The notes beneath the pieces are model-generated. The model searched no databases, had not been told where the DNA came from, and was given only the letters and a program-made list of their open reading frames with translations. Below, piece by piece: positions 17,685 to 26,609 of a stretch of DNA of 64,000 nucleotides. Each line of letters opens with the position of its first letter. The stretch's first letter is position 1. This DNA is from Mucilaginibacter lacusdianchii. Its GTDB lineage: Bacteria; Bacteroidota; Bacteroidia; Sphingobacteriales; Sphingobacteriaceae. The stretch covers positions 915,275 to 979,274 of the forward strand of contig NZ_WSRW01000003.1 in NCBI RefSeq assembly GCF_009770985.1, read 5' to 3'. The position numbers and the translations under genes are program-made.

Positions 17685-18176
17685 GCCTTGAGAAACGGAA
17701 ATTGAATCGGGCGAACTTTCGGGGGAGCTAAAGATCATGGAAAGTCTCTAACGAATTACGTAGCGGTCATTGTAGCGAAAGTTGCAAAACCAACGTAAAT
17801 TGTTAAATGAGGTATTGCCAATAGGCACCGTACTTTACGGAGAACAGTGTAAAAATGGTAATGATCAGGCAAAAGTAATTGCAACCGCAATGCAATGGGT
17901 AAGAATAAATGTTTTTAACCTACGCGAATAGTAATAGCTCACAAAAAGGAAATAGCAATGGTAAAACATTGATAATTGCTTTTGATGCTTGCACTGAAGC
18001 TTAAGGTTAGAAGTTGTAGATTCTAAATCAGGCAATACGAGTGGCAGCTTACTTGGCAGATCGGTTAAATGTGCATAAATCTTTTTGATGCTTTTGATAA
18101 GGACTACGGTTCATGTCATGAGTTAAGAAAACGGAAGTCAATACCTAAAGGAGGCGGCTTCCGTTTTCGTTTTTTA
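17685..18176 (+). ncRNA. Candidate structured non-coding RNA, about 490 nt, unidentified
   Basis: The 683-bp gap between the DNA-metabolism gene and phoH has no ORF above about 40 codons, yet it starts with a promoter and ends in a strong terminator. Visible stems include GC(g)AACTTTCG (17711-17721) with CGAAAGTTGC (17776-17785), CCGTA/TACGG (17828-17840), TTGC/GCAA (17879-17890), and AGCAAT/ATTGCT with an inner CAATG/CATTG (17953-17979). The GC content is higher than in other gaps nearby. It lacks the acceptor/T-loop ends and tag of tmRNA and the conserved core of RNase P RNA. I cannot name a family; decayed coding sequence is the main alternative. Confidence 0.55.
18127..18176 (+). terminator. 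Rho-independent terminator of the candidate ncRNA
   Basis: GAAAACGGAAG (18127-18137) pairs perfectly with CTTCCGTTTTC (18158-18168), followed by GTTTTTTAT. No annotated protein gene ends just upstream, so it belongs to the non-coding transcript. Confidence 0.8.
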
Positions 18177-18248
18177 TAGATTTTTCTACTCATTAATCTC
18201 TTTAATTCTTCTTTACAGCACCCTTCAAAATTTATACATTTACGTTGT

Positions 18249-19601
18249 ATGAGCAAAGAGGGAAAAAGCAAACTTATTAAAGAGCATAAAATTTTTGTGC
18301 TGGATACCTCCGTTATCCTGTATGACCATAACGCTTTTGAAAACTTTCAGGAACACGATGTAGCCATACCCATTCAAGTATTGGAAGAGTTGGATAACAT
18401 GAAAGCCGGTAATGATACCCGCAATTTTGAAGCGCGAGGTTTTATTCGTTTGATGGATAGCTTTTCGCAAAATCAAATGCTAAACGAGTGGGTGTTATTA
18501 AATGGTAGCCGAAAAGGACGTTTCAAGGTAATCATGGATAAAGCCACGCGGCATGCAGATGCCGAAGCTGTGTTTGGTAACAATAAGGTTGACCACCGCA
18601 TTTTAAATGCAGCCCTTAACATACAACAGGAAAATCCGGATAAGAAAGTAGTACTGGTATCTAAAGATATTTGTCTTAGACTTAAAGCGAAAGCACTTAG
18701 CCTAAATGCTGAAGATTATGAAACCGGAAAGGTAAAAAACCTGGATGAGCTTTACACAGGCAAAACAACCGTAAGCAAGGTTGCCGAAAAAGTATTGAGT
18801 TCATTAAAAAAACAAATTAATATACCCTTAGATTCACTTAATGTCAATTCGCCAAAACGGAATCACTTCTTTGCATTAGAAGGTAAAAAGGATATTGTAC
18901 CTTGCTTTTACTATCATCCAACAGCGCAGCTAGAGCGAATTGAAGAGCAGCAGGCATTGGGAATACGTCCTAAAAACATTGAGCAGGCTTTTGCTCTGCA
19001 TGCGTTACTTAATCCTGCCATTAAATTGGTAACCATTCAGGGTAACGCCGGTACCGGCAAAACGCTGTTGGCGTTGGCCAGTGCACTTGAACAACGTAAA
19101 AATTACCGGCAAATTTATGTAACCCGGCCAACTATACCTTTAAGCAATAAAGACATTGGCTTTTTACCAGGTGATGCACAGTCGAAGGTCGACCCTTATA
19201 TGGCGCCCATTTGGGATAACCTGAAGTTTTTAAAAGAGCAGTTTGTACAAGACGAGAAGATGCAGGCCAAGATTGATGAACTGGTTTCTACCGATAAAAT
19301 TTCCATTACGCCACTAGCCTTTATCCGCGGACGAACACTGACCAAAATTTTTTTTATTGTTGACGAGGCGCAAAATCTAACGCCACATGAGGTTAAAACA
19401 ATAATTTCCAGAGCAGGAGAGAACAGTAAACTGATTTTTACCGGCGACATTTACCAAATAGATACACCTTACCTGGACGCTGAAAGTAACGGGTTGTCTT
19501 ATTTAATTGAAAAGGCTAAAAACCATCCGTTATATGCACATATTACACTGCAAAAAGGTGAACGAAGTGAATTGGCCAATTTGGCAAACGATTTACTATA
19601 A
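18249..19601 (+). CDS. PhoH family protein with N-terminal PIN domain
   Basis: A 450-residue protein: an N-terminal PIN nuclease-like domain (about 10-150, starting KIFVLDTSVILYD with conserved acidic residues) followed by a PhoH ATPase domain with Walker A GNAGTGKT near residue 264 and Walker B-like FIVDEAQN. PIN-PhoH proteins are linked to RNA unwinding and cleavage. It is distinct from the second, PIN-less PhoH at 58510-59478. The 3' end overlaps the convergent FUSC-like gene by 6 bp. A weak -7-like TACATTTA lies just upstream of the start. Confidence 0.92.
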   Translation: MSKEGKSKLIKEHKIFVLDTSVILYDHNAFENFQEHDVAIPIQVLEELDNMKAGNDTRNFEARGFIRLMDSFSQNQMLNEWVLLNGSRKGRFKVIMDKATRHADAEAVFGNNKVDHRILNAALNIQQENPDKKVVLVSKDICLRLKAKALSLNAEDYETGKVKNLDELYTGKTTVSKVAEKVLSSLKKQINIPLDSLNVNSPKRNHFFALEGKKDIVPCFYYHPTAQLERIEEQQALGIRPKNIEQAFALHALLNPAIKLVTIQGNAGTGKTLLALASALEQRKNYRQIYVTRPTIPLSNKDIGFLPGDAQSKVDPYMAPIWDNLKFLKEQFVQDEKMQAKIDELVSTDKISITPLAFIRGRTLTKIFFIVDEAQNLTPHEVKTIISRAGENSKLIFTGDIYQIDTPYLDAESNGLSYLIEKAKNHPLYAHITLQKGERSELANLANDLL

Positions 19602-21776
19602 AAGGCAATCTGTACTTTTTGCAATATCATTGCTAATTTTATGAATAAAATCCAGTTGTTCTTTCAATAGCTTTTCGTCTGGTGTAAGTTCTGGTTTTTC
19701 ATCGTCGGCAGACTTGCGATCTCCATTAAAATCAACACCCGCACCATTTAGCTTTTTGGCACTGTCATTCAGGACAGTAATACTGCGTTTGATCAGCTTT
19801 AGGTTTTCCGGACGGGATTTATGCAATTCTTTACCGGATAACCCTGATGCGATGGTAGCAATGTAAGATGATAAAATATGGTTCAGCACCACAAATCTGT
19901 GTACATCTTTACTCTTTTTTTGCCGGCTTTTCGGTTCGGACGTCATGCGTTCAAATGCTGCAGCTAAGTTGGCGGATGTAATATAGACATCTTTACGGGC
20001 CAACTTGTATTCCGTAACACTTACTTGCTTACCACTAATGTTTTCGGCTATCTTTATTAAGTAGTTAAGATTTGCTGTAATTACATCGCGCAGATTTTGC
20101 CGCAATTGTTCTGATTCCCAGTTTGGAAAAATTAAGTAGTTAGCCGCAAAGCCGACAATAGATCCAATTAAGGTGTCGGCTATACGTTCTTCCGCAATAT
20201 TTAAGCCGCCTACTCCTAAAAAGCGGAATAGTATGAGTACGTACGGCGTCATTAATATCACTGTAACAATATAATTAATACGCTGAAAGCTATAAGCGCC
20301 AATCATAAGTACAGTCATAATAATAAACTGAGCTGCACTGTTTTTAACAAACATCAAAATCAAAATCCCTACTACGCCACCCACAATAGTACCCATAAGG
20401 CGTTGGTAATTGCGCTGCTTTGATAAGCTGAAACCTGGTTTAAGAATTACGATTATAGTAAGCAAAACCCAATAGCTATGGTGACCAAAAGCTACCTTTC
20501 GACCAGTAAAATCACTAATAAGCATCAATAGCCATGCACCTTTGGTAATAATAAAGCCTATGAGGCATACTAATGCAACACGCAAAGCATACTTAAATGT
20601 GCTGGATTGCAGATTAAGGTTATCCAACAAAATATTTGGCGAAAAATCTTGGTGCCCTACAAATTTGTCATATTCAACCTGATATGGGTTATCAATCAAT
20701 TTTTTAGCTGAACGGGAACTGTGATAATAATTGATACTATTAATTTTCTTATTTAAATCCCGCAGGTTTATTAAAACCTTTTTTAGTACCAAGTTACTAG
20801 CGGCTTGATCTGCTTGTCCCAGTTTATCAATCTGGGCTTTTAAGCTTTCCAAACCGCTGTCAAAATTAGCAGTTGTTTTGTATTCAGAATTTGAGAGTAC
20901 CGCATAGCCAACGTTGCTTAATTCGTGCGCCATTCGGTGTAATAGATAACCAATCTCTTCAATAATGCCTGTTTTGCCAAACTGCTCGCGCATGTAAGCG
21001 TAATCATAATGTGTAGCCATGATCTGCTCAAACAAATCGACCAAATCAATAAATGTAAGCACCAGCATACGGCTATAGTTGGTTGATTCTTTTACAATCT
21101 GCCGGCTTTTAAAAAGTAACTCCCGCACGGCGTCTTGATGCTGGCTTACTTGTATTTGTTTGGAAACCAATTTGCGATAGTTATCATCAATGTCAGTTTT
21201 CAGCAAATAAAAATCAGCTTTTATGCGTAAGAATTCGGCTATGTCTTCAATATTTTCGCCAAGGGCCTGCTGAGCTGCACGGTATGGGCGAATGCCAAAA
21301 AAAACCATGCTCATCAGCATATACCAAATGCCTCCGGCCAATACGGTAGCGCTATACGCTAATACTTCGTTTGGCGGTAGCGCTTTGTCCATCACAAAAA
21401 TCATAGCGAGTAAGCCTGCGGTTCCTACAGATGCTGCACGGTTGCCATACACAATGAACATGGAAAACAAAAACGATAGAACAACCACTTCGGCACCTAA
21501 TGCATAAAGATTAAATCGGGCAAAACCCGTAAGTATGGCAACTAAAAATACTATCAGGTTGCTTACGGCCATAGAATTCCGCTTATGCACAACCGGACCA
21601 GGATTATCTGTTACGCAAATGCATATGGCGCCCAATGATAGGGTGATGCCTAGCTGCAATAAACCTAATTGAGCAAACACTAATCCCGGTAGTAGAATGC
21701 CAGTTGTAATTCTCAACCCGTCAGAAAAGTACTGACTAAAAAAGAAACTTTTTATTTCGCGGGATGGAATTGGCAT
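19596..21776 (-). CDS. FUSC/YccS-like integral membrane protein
   Basis: A 726-residue protein with two blocks of membrane helices (about 20-160 and 400-540), each followed by a cytoplasmic helical domain. This is the duplicated layout of the FUSC/YccS/aromatic acid exporter family. The second block carries the conserved FGHHSYWVLLTIIVILKPGF, and the protein ends in a charged tail. Its substrate is unknown; relatives include p-hydroxybenzoate efflux (AaeB). The start is ATG 21776, with a TATTTTTG element and an overlapping palindrome upstream. Confidence 0.87.
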   Translation of the reverse strand: MPIPSREIKSFFFSQYFSDGLRITTGILLPGLVFAQLGLLQLGITLSLGAICICVTDNPGPVVHKRNSMAVSNLIVFLVAILTGFARFNLYALGAEVVVLSFLFSMFIVYGNRAASVGTAGLLAMIFVMDKALPPNEVLAYSATVLAGGIWYMLMSMVFFGIRPYRAAQQALGENIEDIAEFLRIKADFYLLKTDIDDNYRKLVSKQIQVSQHQDAVRELLFKSRQIVKESTNYSRMLVLTFIDLVDLFEQIMATHYDYAYMREQFGKTGIIEEIGYLLHRMAHELSNVGYAVLSNSEYKTTANFDSGLESLKAQIDKLGQADQAASNLVLKKVLINLRDLNKKINSINYYHSSRSAKKLIDNPYQVEYDKFVGHQDFSPNILLDNLNLQSSTFKYALRVALVCLIGFIITKGAWLLMLISDFTGRKVAFGHHSYWVLLTIIVILKPGFSLSKQRNYQRLMGTIVGGVVGILILMFVKNSAAQFIIMTVLMIGAYSFQRINYIVTVILMTPYVLILFRFLGVGGLNIAEERIADTLIGSIVGFAANYLIFPNWESEQLRQNLRDVITANLNYLIKIAENISGKQVSVTEYKLARKDVYITSANLAAAFERMTSEPKSRQKKSKDVHRFVVLNHILSSYIATIASGLSGKELHKSRPENLKLIKRSITVLNDSAKKLNGAGVDFNGDRKSADDEKPELTPDEKLLKEQLDFIHKISNDIAKSTDCLL

Positions 21777-21806
21777 TTATATAATTCGATTGGTTAACGG
21801 TACCTG

Positions 21807-21828
21807 CAAAAATACACAATGTGTGTAT
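21807..21828 (-). promoter_or_regulatory. -7 element overlapped by a perfect palindrome (candidate operator)
   Basis: On the minus strand TATTTTTG (21814-21807) is an exact -7 match for the FUSC-like gene, leaving a leader of about 25 nt. Overlapping it is a 7-3-7 perfect inverted repeat, ATACACA-ATG-TGTGTAT (21812-21828). That is a typical place for a repressor site. Confidence 0.45.
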
Positions 21829-21957
21829 GATGTATACGTAAAATGATTTTACTCCCATAAAACTATTAAATGCACTTGAAGTTTGAATTATTAACATGAT
21901 TGTACGTATTTTAAGCCCCGAAATGCAATCAACCTGATTGACTAAATATACTTCAAT

Positions 21958-24555
21958 ATGCCATCACCACAACAATCCCTTCATCGCGAAGCTGTTTTTA
22001 ACCAGGAAGTGATTACTCGGTTTGAGCTTTTTAACAGTTTGTTTTTAACGTTGCCGTTTTACCAGGTAAAAGATACCGGGATACTACTGCCGTTTTTTAG
22101 CTCGCATTGCGAAAAAGGTACAGCGCAGTTAAAAGCGCCCGTTGAAATAATTGATTCGTTTTTTGAAGAATACGTGCCTAATGTAGACGAGCGCGAACAC
22201 ATTAACCGTCTGTTTCGCTTTATCCAATACATTGAAAGACAAGTAGTTTTATTTGACGCCATTGAAGATTCATCGTTTAGTAAGTTAAGCAGAACCGACG
22301 ATAGTGGCAGCCTGCAAAGCTTAATACAACAGGCGGCTGCTGATGACAAGTTAAGAGAAAAAGTAAGCGAAAAACTTAAAAACTTTTCTTTGCGACTGGT
22401 ACTTACAGCGCATCCTACGCAATTTTATCCAAGTACGGTATTGGGTATCATGACTGATTTGATTGATGCGTTAAAATCTAACGATATCAATACCATTAAT
22501 TTGCTACTTCATCAACTGGGCAAAACGCCGTTTTTTAATAAAACATCGCCCACGCCAGTAGATGAAGCAACAAGCCTAATTTGGTTTTTAGAAAACATTT
22601 TTTACAATGCACTCGCAGCAATACGCACTCGTTTGGGAGAGGAATTTGGTGTAAGTGAAAAGTTGAACGAAATATTAGAATTGGGCTTTTGGCCAGGCGG
22701 CGACCGCGATGGTAACCCCAATGTTAAAACTGAAGCGACCAAAACCGTTGCAGCAACTTTAAGGCAAATTATTTTTAGATGTTATTATCGCGATTATCGT
22801 GTATTTAAACGCCGTATTACTTTTAGAGGCATAGAAGAGCCGATGCGGCGACTGGAAGAACTGCTTTACCAAAATGCATTTAATCCTGAGTCAGAACCGC
22901 GCAACCTTCAAGATGAATTATTGGCGTTGCTAGATAATATTAAAGACGTTTTGGTTGAAGACCACGACAGTATTTTTATTGAATTGGTTGATGACTTGTC
23001 TCTTAAAGTAAAACTATACGGATGTTATTTTGCTACCCTCGACATTAGGCAGGATAGCCGGGTGCTGCGTACGGTGTACGAATATGGCTTACAACAATCC
23101 GATATAGGCAGCGCTATAACTCCTGAGGCTTATTTAAATTTATCTGAAGAAGAAAAACTTGAAGCTATAGCCTTTAAAGAAGTCAATTTTGATTGCTCAG
23201 ATAACGACAGCTGTACAGCCGACCCTATGATTAATGATACATTAAGCACTATTCGCTTAATGCATGCAATCCAACAACAAAATGGCGAAAAGGCATGTCA
23301 GCGCTTTATTATAAGCAACTGCCAGGAAGCGTCGGACATACTACAGCTCATGAACTTGTTTTTATGGAGCGGTTGGACAAAAGAGAATTTAACCATCGAC
23401 TTTACGCCGCTGTTTGAAACTGTGAATGATCTTAAAAATGCCGGTGAAGTAATGGAAAGGCTTTACACTCATCCGGTCTACAAAGAACATCTGAGACGCC
23501 GTGGCAATCGTCAAATGATTATGCTTGGCTTTTCTGACAGTACGAAAGACGGGGGCTATTTAATGGCCAATTGGTCTATATATAAAGCCAAGGTTGAATT
23601 AACGGCCATCACGAAAAAGTATGGTATTGAATTGGCGTTTTTTGATGGGAGAGGAGGACCACCGGCACGTGGGGGCGGTAAAACGCATCGTTTTTATGCT
23701 GCCATGGGTAAGGAAATTGCCAATGATCACATTCAGTTAACCATCCAAGGTCAAACAGTTAGTTCGCAATATGGTTCAGTCGAAACAGCAAAGTATAATA
23801 TCGAGCAATTAGTAAATGCAGGTATCACCTCGGCATTACATCCCGATCATCGTGATTTATTAGATAGCCGGCACAAAGATCTAATCTCTCAAATGGCAGA
23901 TGCCAGCCATAAGTTGTTCATGGATTTACGCCATCATCCGCTGTTTACAGAATATCTCGAAAATTTGAGTCCGCTTAAATTGTTATCTAATATCAATATC
24001 AGTAGCCGGCCAACTAAGCGAAATGCTGGTGCACCACTTAAATTAGAAGATTTGCGTGCCATTAGCTTTGTAACAGCTTGGAGTCAGCTAAAGCAAAATG
24101 TACCGGGTTTTTATGGTGTAGGAACTGCTTTGAACAAAATGAAGCAAGACGGTAACTGGGAAGAAGTGAAAGACTTGTATAATGCATCAGGTTTCTTTAA
24201 AACAATGATAGATAATTGTATGATGTCTATGTCTAAGTCTGATTTCAGGATTACGGCGCACTTAGAACATGATGAACATTATGGTGAGTTCTGGAAATTG
24301 TTGAAGCAAGAATTTGATTTAACAAAAAGCTTATTATTAGAACTGGCAGGCAGTGATGAGTTAATGCAGGACTACCCAGTTGAAAAGCGCTCAATTGCAA
24401 TGCGCGAGCGTATTGTGTTGCCATTGGTAGTCACTCAGCATTTTGCACTACAGCGAATGAAAGAAACAGATGATGAAGAGCTTAAAAGCGCTTATAGCAA
24501 GTTAGTTATTCGTACAGTTTATGGCATAGTAAACGCCGGACGAAACTTGGCTTAA
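21958..24555 (+). CDS. ppc: Phosphoenolpyruvate carboxylase
   Basis: Carboxylates PEP to oxaloacetate, refilling the TCA cycle. The 865-residue protein carries all catalytic blocks: LTAHPTQ with catalytic His152, FWPGGDRDGNPNV, GFSDSTKDGGY, the glycine-rich loop FDGRGGPPARGGG, and QGQTVSSQYG. It is slightly shorter than E. coli Ppc (883 residues) but ends with a normal NAGRNLA-type C-terminus. It is divergent from the FUSC-like gene and monocistronic by context. Confidence 0.97.
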   Translation: MPSPQQSLHREAVFNQEVITRFELFNSLFLTLPFYQVKDTGILLPFFSSHCEKGTAQLKAPVEIIDSFFEEYVPNVDEREHINRLFRFIQYIERQVVLFDAIEDSSFSKLSRTDDSGSLQSLIQQAAADDKLREKVSEKLKNFSLRLVLTAHPTQFYPSTVLGIMTDLIDALKSNDINTINLLLHQLGKTPFFNKTSPTPVDEATSLIWFLENIFYNALAAIRTRLGEEFGVSEKLNEILELGFWPGGDRDGNPNVKTEATKTVAATLRQIIFRCYYRDYRVFKRRITFRGIEEPMRRLEELLYQNAFNPESEPRNLQDELLALLDNIKDVLVEDHDSIFIELVDDLSLKVKLYGCYFATLDIRQDSRVLRTVYEYGLQQSDIGSAITPEAYLNLSEEEKLEAIAFKEVNFDCSDNDSCTADPMINDTLSTIRLMHAIQQQNGEKACQRFIISNCQEASDILQLMNLFLWSGWTKENLTIDFTPLFETVNDLKNAGEVMERLYTHPVYKEHLRRRGNRQMIMLGFSDSTKDGGYLMANWSIYKAKVELTAITKKYGIELAFFDGRGGPPARGGGKTHRFYAAMGKEIANDHIQLTIQGQTVSSQYGSVETAKYNIEQLVNAGITSALHPDHRDLLDSRHKDLISQMADASHKLFMDLRHHPLFTEYLENLSPLKLLSNINISSRPTKRNAGAPLKLEDLRAISFVTAWSQLKQNVPGFYGVGTALNKMKQDGNWEEVKDLYNASGFFKTMIDNCMMSMSKSDFRITAHLEHDEHYGEFWKLLKQEFDLTKSLLLELAGSDELMQDYPVEKRSIAMRERIVLPLVVTQHFALQRMKETDDEELKSAYSKLVIRTVYGIVNAGRNLA

Positions 24556-24619
24556 AACGTAATATATTAATAAGGCATGATGTTTTTTGTAGCATGTTGT
24601 AAACCAGTTAGAGCTTTGT

Positions 24620-24650
24620 TTGTTAAGCAAACATAAACCTGCTAAATTTC
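24620..24650 (+). promoter_or_regulatory. Promoter for the DUF4142 gene
   Basis: TTG (24620-24622) is followed 20 nt later by TAAATTTC (24643-24650), one base off TAnnTTTG. It ends 8 nt before ATG 24659, supporting that start. Confidence 0.4.
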
Positions 24651-24658
24651 AGTTTATA

Positions 24659-25192
24659 ATGAAAAAAATATTCTACATCAGCGCTATTGCCTTATACACA
24701 TTTACAGCCGTGTCATGTGGTGAAAAACGTAAGTCTAAAAACTACAATGAAAAGACTAACGTTGACGACATGAGCCTTGAATTTATCAAAAGTGCCACAG
24801 AGGCAGGACTTACTGAAATTTCTGCAGGCAAAGTTGCGCAAACGAAGTCAAGCAATGCAAAGGTAGTTGAGTTTGCGAAAATGATGATTACAGATCATAC
24901 CAAATCGGGCCAAGAACTTGCAAAAATAGCTAATGCTAAATATGCACCTGTACCAAACGACCTATTACCAGAGCACCAAATGAAACTAGATAGTATCTCT
25001 AAACTCCCAGGACCGGCATTCGACAAAGCTTATATGCAGATGATGGTAATGGATCATGAGAAAGCTGTAAAACTGTATTATGATATCGCCGATTCTAAAA
25101 TTGAAGCAGTTCGCGGCTATGCAAACAAAAATTTGCCTATCTTGAGAACGCATTTAGAAGAAGCAAAAAATATAAATGCATCATTAAAATAA
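24659..25192 (+). CDS. DUF4142 domain lipoprotein
   Basis: A 177-residue envelope protein with a lipoprotein signal (MKKIFYISAIALYTFTAVSC; lipobox AVSC) and a DUF4142 four-helix-type domain (about 45-175) with blocks FIKSATEAGLTEI, VVEFAKMMITDH and AYMQMMVMDHEKAV. The paired D-H residues recall ferritin-like bundles, but no function is established. ATG 24659 is preferred over an upstream in-frame ATG because it starts the signal peptide and follows the promoter. Confidence 0.88.
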   Translation: MKKIFYISAIALYTFTAVSCGEKRKSKNYNEKTNVDDMSLEFIKSATEAGLTEISAGKVAQTKSSNAKVVEFAKMMITDHTKSGQELAKIANAKYAPVPNDLLPEHQMKLDSISKLPGPAFDKAYMQMMVMDHEKAVKLYYDIADSKIEAVRGYANKNLPILRTHLEEAKNINASLK

Positions 25193-25211
25193 ATTAACCA
25201 TCAACAGATAC

Positions 25212-25250
25212 AAAAAAGGCTTTACTGTTTATTACAGTAAAGCCTTTTTT
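25212..25250 (+). terminator. Rho-independent terminator after the DUF4142 gene
   Basis: AAAAAAGGCTTTACTG (25212-25227) and CAGTAAAGCCTTTTTT (25235-25250) form a perfect 16-bp stem with a 7-nt loop and a T-run. Its symmetry could also work for the opposite strand. Confidence 0.88.
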
Positions 25251-25314
25251 AATTACCGGTTACTGAAAAAATAAGTTCTCATAATTAACATTATGTTAAG
25301 TATAATTGACTTTT

Positions 25315-25343
25315 AAATAGGGACTTGTATACAGTCCCTATTT
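25315..25343 (-). terminator. Terminator-like hairpin at the end of the gyrA-TPR operon
   Basis: AAATAGGGACT (25315-25325) and AGTCCCTATTT (25333-25343) form an 11-bp stem starting 6 nt after the stop codon of the second TPR gene. There is no long U-run, but the position fits the operon end. Confidence 0.6.
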
Positions 25344-25349
25344 AATATA

Positions 25350-26600
25350 TTAAAGAGCGCTGATTTTTTTATTTAACTCAGCAGCTTTCACATTATCTTT
25401 TTTAACAAGATAATAGTTACGTAAATTAGTTAATGCACTGGCAGACTTCGGATCAAGTTCCACCGCTTTTAATAAATACGGTTTGATTGTGTCCATCTGT
25501 GTGTTAACTTTAGCCATAGCAGCGGCATATTCTTTTGCTTTGTTAGCAGGCAATTTGTTGGCTGCATTGTAATCATCAACAACTGGAGATATTAAAGCAT
25601 CAGTTAAGCTCACTGCAGCTGGTGCATAATTAGAATCTAATTCTACAGATTTTTTCAGCGCAGCCGCAGCTTTATTCATGGCCTCTGCTTTTTGCTTTTG
25701 CAAAGTAGCTAGAGTTGCTGCATCCTTAGTTTTTTTGATCTTGGCATCAACGCCATTACCTACGCCAATATATGATAAGCCTAAATAATAATGCAAAAAT
25801 TTATCGTTAGGGCTATTGCTAATAGCGCTTTGAATTTTCTCAATAATTTCGGCTTGTTTACCAGTAGTTAAAGCTAGTTCAATTTCGCGAGAACGTAAGC
25901 TTGCGCTGCTTGGGTATTTGCTAACGCCTTCAGTTAAAGTACTCATAGCGTTGGCAGTGTCACGGTTTGTCAAATAGATATTTGACAAATCATTATATAC
26001 ACCTTCGTTTTTGCTATACTTTGTAGTAAGCAGTTTTTTATAATGAGTAATAGCCACCGGATAGTTTTTGCTGTTCACAGCTGCCAAGCCAGTATAAAGA
26101 ATAGCAGTGGTATCTTCCGGATTCAAGTTGCGGTAATAGTCAAAGGATTTATAAGCTAAATCGTAATTACCACTTTGATATTGTTTAGCGCCCCTATTCA
26201 GCGAGTAAATACCTAAATATTGGCCTGCAGCGTCAGTGTAGGTTTTAAATTCATTGCTTTTATCTGCATCTTTTGCTTTTTGCAACGCCTCTGCAGCAGC
26301 TGTGTATATTGGTTCAGATGTAGAAGCAACTGTATCTTGATAAGCCATTGCACCATAAATTACTGATTTAAGTGCGTAGGTTCTTGGCATTGTAGCCGTT
26401 TTTTCATTTGCCGCAGCTTTATCAATTGCGGTTTTAGCGTTAGTTAAGCTGGTTTTAGCCAATGCTTCAGTCATTTTTTGACCTCTGGCAGTTTCAAATT
26501 TACCGTATTCGGTTTGGGCGTTATCTAATTCTCCTTTTTGAGCAAATGCCGCAACTGATGCTATTGACAAAGCACCCGTTATCAAAAATTTAATTTTCAT
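25350..26600 (-). CDS. Secreted tetratricopeptide repeat protein (downstream paralogue)
   Basis: A 416-residue protein with a cleavable signal peptide (ending AAFAQ) and helical TPR-type repeats over most of its length (for example GAKQYQSGNYDLAYKSFDYY and AALKKSVELDSNYAPA). It is probably periplasmic and a protein-interaction scaffold; no catalytic domain is seen. It lies 9 bp downstream of a second TPR gene with the same layout and appears to be its tandem paralogue. Alanine/lysine-rich linkers distinguish it. It ends the gyrA operon. Confidence 0.8.
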   Translation of the reverse strand: MKIKFLITGALSIASVAAFAQKGELDNAQTEYGKFETARGQKMTEALAKTSLTNAKTAIDKAAANEKTATMPRTYALKSVIYGAMAYQDTVASTSEPIYTAAAEALQKAKDADKSNEFKTYTDAAGQYLGIYSLNRGAKQYQSGNYDLAYKSFDYYRNLNPEDTTAILYTGLAAVNSKNYPVAITHYKKLLTTKYSKNEGVYNDLSNIYLTNRDTANAMSTLTEGVSKYPSSASLRSREIELALTTGKQAEIIEKIQSAISNSPNDKFLHYYLGLSYIGVGNGVDAKIKKTKDAATLATLQKQKAEAMNKAAAALKKSVELDSNYAPAAVSLTDALISPVVDDYNAANKLPANKAKEYAAAMAKVNTQMDTIKPYLLKAVELDPKSASALTNLRNYYLVKKDNVKAAELNKKISAL

Positions 26601-26609
26601 AGATTTTAA

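Noticed and set aside
17735-17755. GGAAAGTC similar to the conserved GAGGAAAGTCC of RNase P RNA
   Set aside because: The match is partial and none of the other conserved RNase P blocks is visible.
17685-18176. Candidate RNA as tmRNA, because TTTGACAGC resembles part of the tmRNA 5' end
   Set aside because: There is no acceptor-stem GGGGCTG start, no matching T-loop/CCA end, and no tag frame ending in an ALAA-type sequence. The TTTGAC bases are explained by the promoter.
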